Below, piece by piece: positions 62,859 to 64,000 of a DNA stretch of 64,000 bases. Numbering within the stretch: position 1 is the first letter of the stretch; each line of letters begins with the position of its first letter. The stretch covers positions 162,258-226,257 of the forward strand of contig WBMW01003834.1 of assembly GCA_013396635.1 (NCBI GenBank). The letters are read 5' to 3'. The position numbers and the translations under genes were made by a program. Below the pieces are notes generated by a model, which saw only the letters and a list, made by a program, of their open reading frames with translations, ran no database searches and was not told where the DNA came from. Source of the DNA: Penelope pileata. Lineage: Eukaryota; Chordata; Aves; Galliformes; Cracidae.

Positions 62859-64000
62859 GTTGGTATCTTTTGGTTTCCTTAGTCTCTGATCTATAGAAGA
62901 TAGTCATTTAGTAGGTTTGTTTTTTCGAAGACTAAAATAAAAACTGTTTAAAAAAGCTGTTGAACTCATTGCTACGTTTGATCTTCTAACACATGATATT
63001 ATCAGTTTGTGAAGATCTTTTTAAGTAAAAACAACTCTGCTTGGCAGTGATGCCAGTGGATGTCCATTATATAGAGACAAAGAGTTCACAGGTAAACTAA
63101 CATTTCATATGAGCATGTGAAATTTCCTTTCTTGCTGGGCATCTCTTCTGTATTCAGTCTGCCTCATGCTGTCTTCTGTTCTTAAACCTAGTTGCTGTAT
63201 AAAACAGTCATGAGTGTAGGTTATCTTTTTCAAAACAGCAAGGAGGAAAACTTGTAGGTGTTTTTGGTGGTAGCGTTTTTTTTTCCTTAATGGACGAGTC
63301 CTGACAGCGGTCAAGCTTAACAGATGTATCTTCTGAAATGCTTCTGAACAGGGGAATGACAAATGGATATTGCTGGTATGACATGTTAGTCTCTCAGCAA
63401 AGGGAACTAACATATAAAATGGTCAGTAGTTGAATGATAGTCCTCATACTTCTCTGCTAATACTTGCTATAGAAACAGTAATAAGCAACATAATTAACAA
63501 GTTTAGTTGGTGGTAAAAGATTCTGTGCTTTAATTGCTTTGACGCTGACTGTTTTCACATCCTGACAAAGCTTGCAGCAAGAAGGAGATGAGGTCCAACT
63601 GTGTTGCTTTGGGTTTGGCTTTTTCATTAAAACAGGACTTTTTTCAGCCCCAAAGCATATAATCATTTAAATGTGTATATCTGAAGCTATTTGCAAAGGA
63701 ATAGATCGTATATATGATGAAATAATTTCATGCTTTGTTTTAATACCCACTGTGTGGGATAAATAGTGCCTCGGTTCCCTGTTACTCAAAAAGTCAGGGG
63801 CAGAGTTAGAAAGAACCAGAAAAGCTTTTGTGTAAACAGTAGAGGGAAATAAATAGAAGTAATCTTTAATGAATTAAATAATTGGTGTAGGGCATTTGTA
63901 TATTTACAATAAATGTATACATAAATAGATGTAAATATAACAAAGTGGTGGTATGAAGTTTCATCAGTATGAAGTGATGTGGTGAAACTCTCCACTTTTA
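62859..64000 (+). other. BTBD10: BTBD10 intron 4 (start only)
   Basis: Begins with GTTGGT after the exon ending TTGGGCAG. Translation past the junction gives MLGR, then LVSFGFLSL and a stop, unlike the known BTBD10 continuation, which confirms the splice. The next exon is beyond the window. No other gene or nameable repeat is seen in this piece. Confidence 0.8.

Noticed and set aside
1..64000. CRISPR arrays, tRNA or rRNA genes, bacterial operons, defence systems
   Set aside because: None is present. The window is vertebrate nuclear DNA, and no regularly spaced repeat arrays or tRNA-like A and B boxes with a cloverleaf were noticed.

Overview
This is vertebrate nuclear DNA, most likely from a galliform bird (chicken, turkey, quail or a relative). 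Three things point there: many CR1 LINE fragments, two copies of an internally deleted Galluhop-type mariner, and a parathyroid hormone gene whose protein looks avian. There are no bacterial-style operons, and almost every open reading frame longer than 60 codons is a chance ORF or transposon debris. Two protein-coding genes can be supported, PTH (complete) and BTBD10 (5' half only). Both are on the + strand, with the 3' end of PTH facing the 5' end of BTBD10. I recall the same order and relative orientation from human 11p15.

Layout. Positions 1 to about 35,540 are AT-rich intergenic DNA upstream of PTH. They hold CR1 copies of different ages, two mariner deletion derivatives (6390-6954 and about 30327-30734), MIR/CORE-SINE-like relics, simple repeats and a candidate CTCF motif. 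Single-N marks at 11858 and 11930 bracket a 71-bp near-copy of 11436-11506, which looks like an assembly artefact. Positions 35,566-37,962 are PTH: a vitamin D response element, a CRE-like site, a TATA-like box, an untranslated first exon, and two coding exons giving a 119-residue preprohormone. A long AU-rich 3' region with several AATAAA signals follows.

Positions 42,130-42,960 are a strong CpG island, the BTBD10 promoter. It contains a perfect TCTCGCGAGA element and a degenerate copy exactly 50 bp upstream. BTBD10 then runs off the right edge: untranslated exon 1 (donor at 42649), first coding exon (ATG at 49688), coding exons at 61963-62156 and 62573-62858, with the BTB domain just starting. 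Intron 2 contains a small second CpG island (about 55,790-55,960) with CCAAT, CRE-like and AP-1/ARE-like motifs, a candidate alternative promoter or enhancer.

The two genes are functionally unrelated: PTH is a secreted calcium hormone, and BTBD10 is an intracellular BTB protein linked to Akt signalling. I found no new multi-gene system. The observations most worth following are the PTH control region, the intronic CpG island, the paired CGCG elements, the shared mariner deletion and the N-bounded duplicate.
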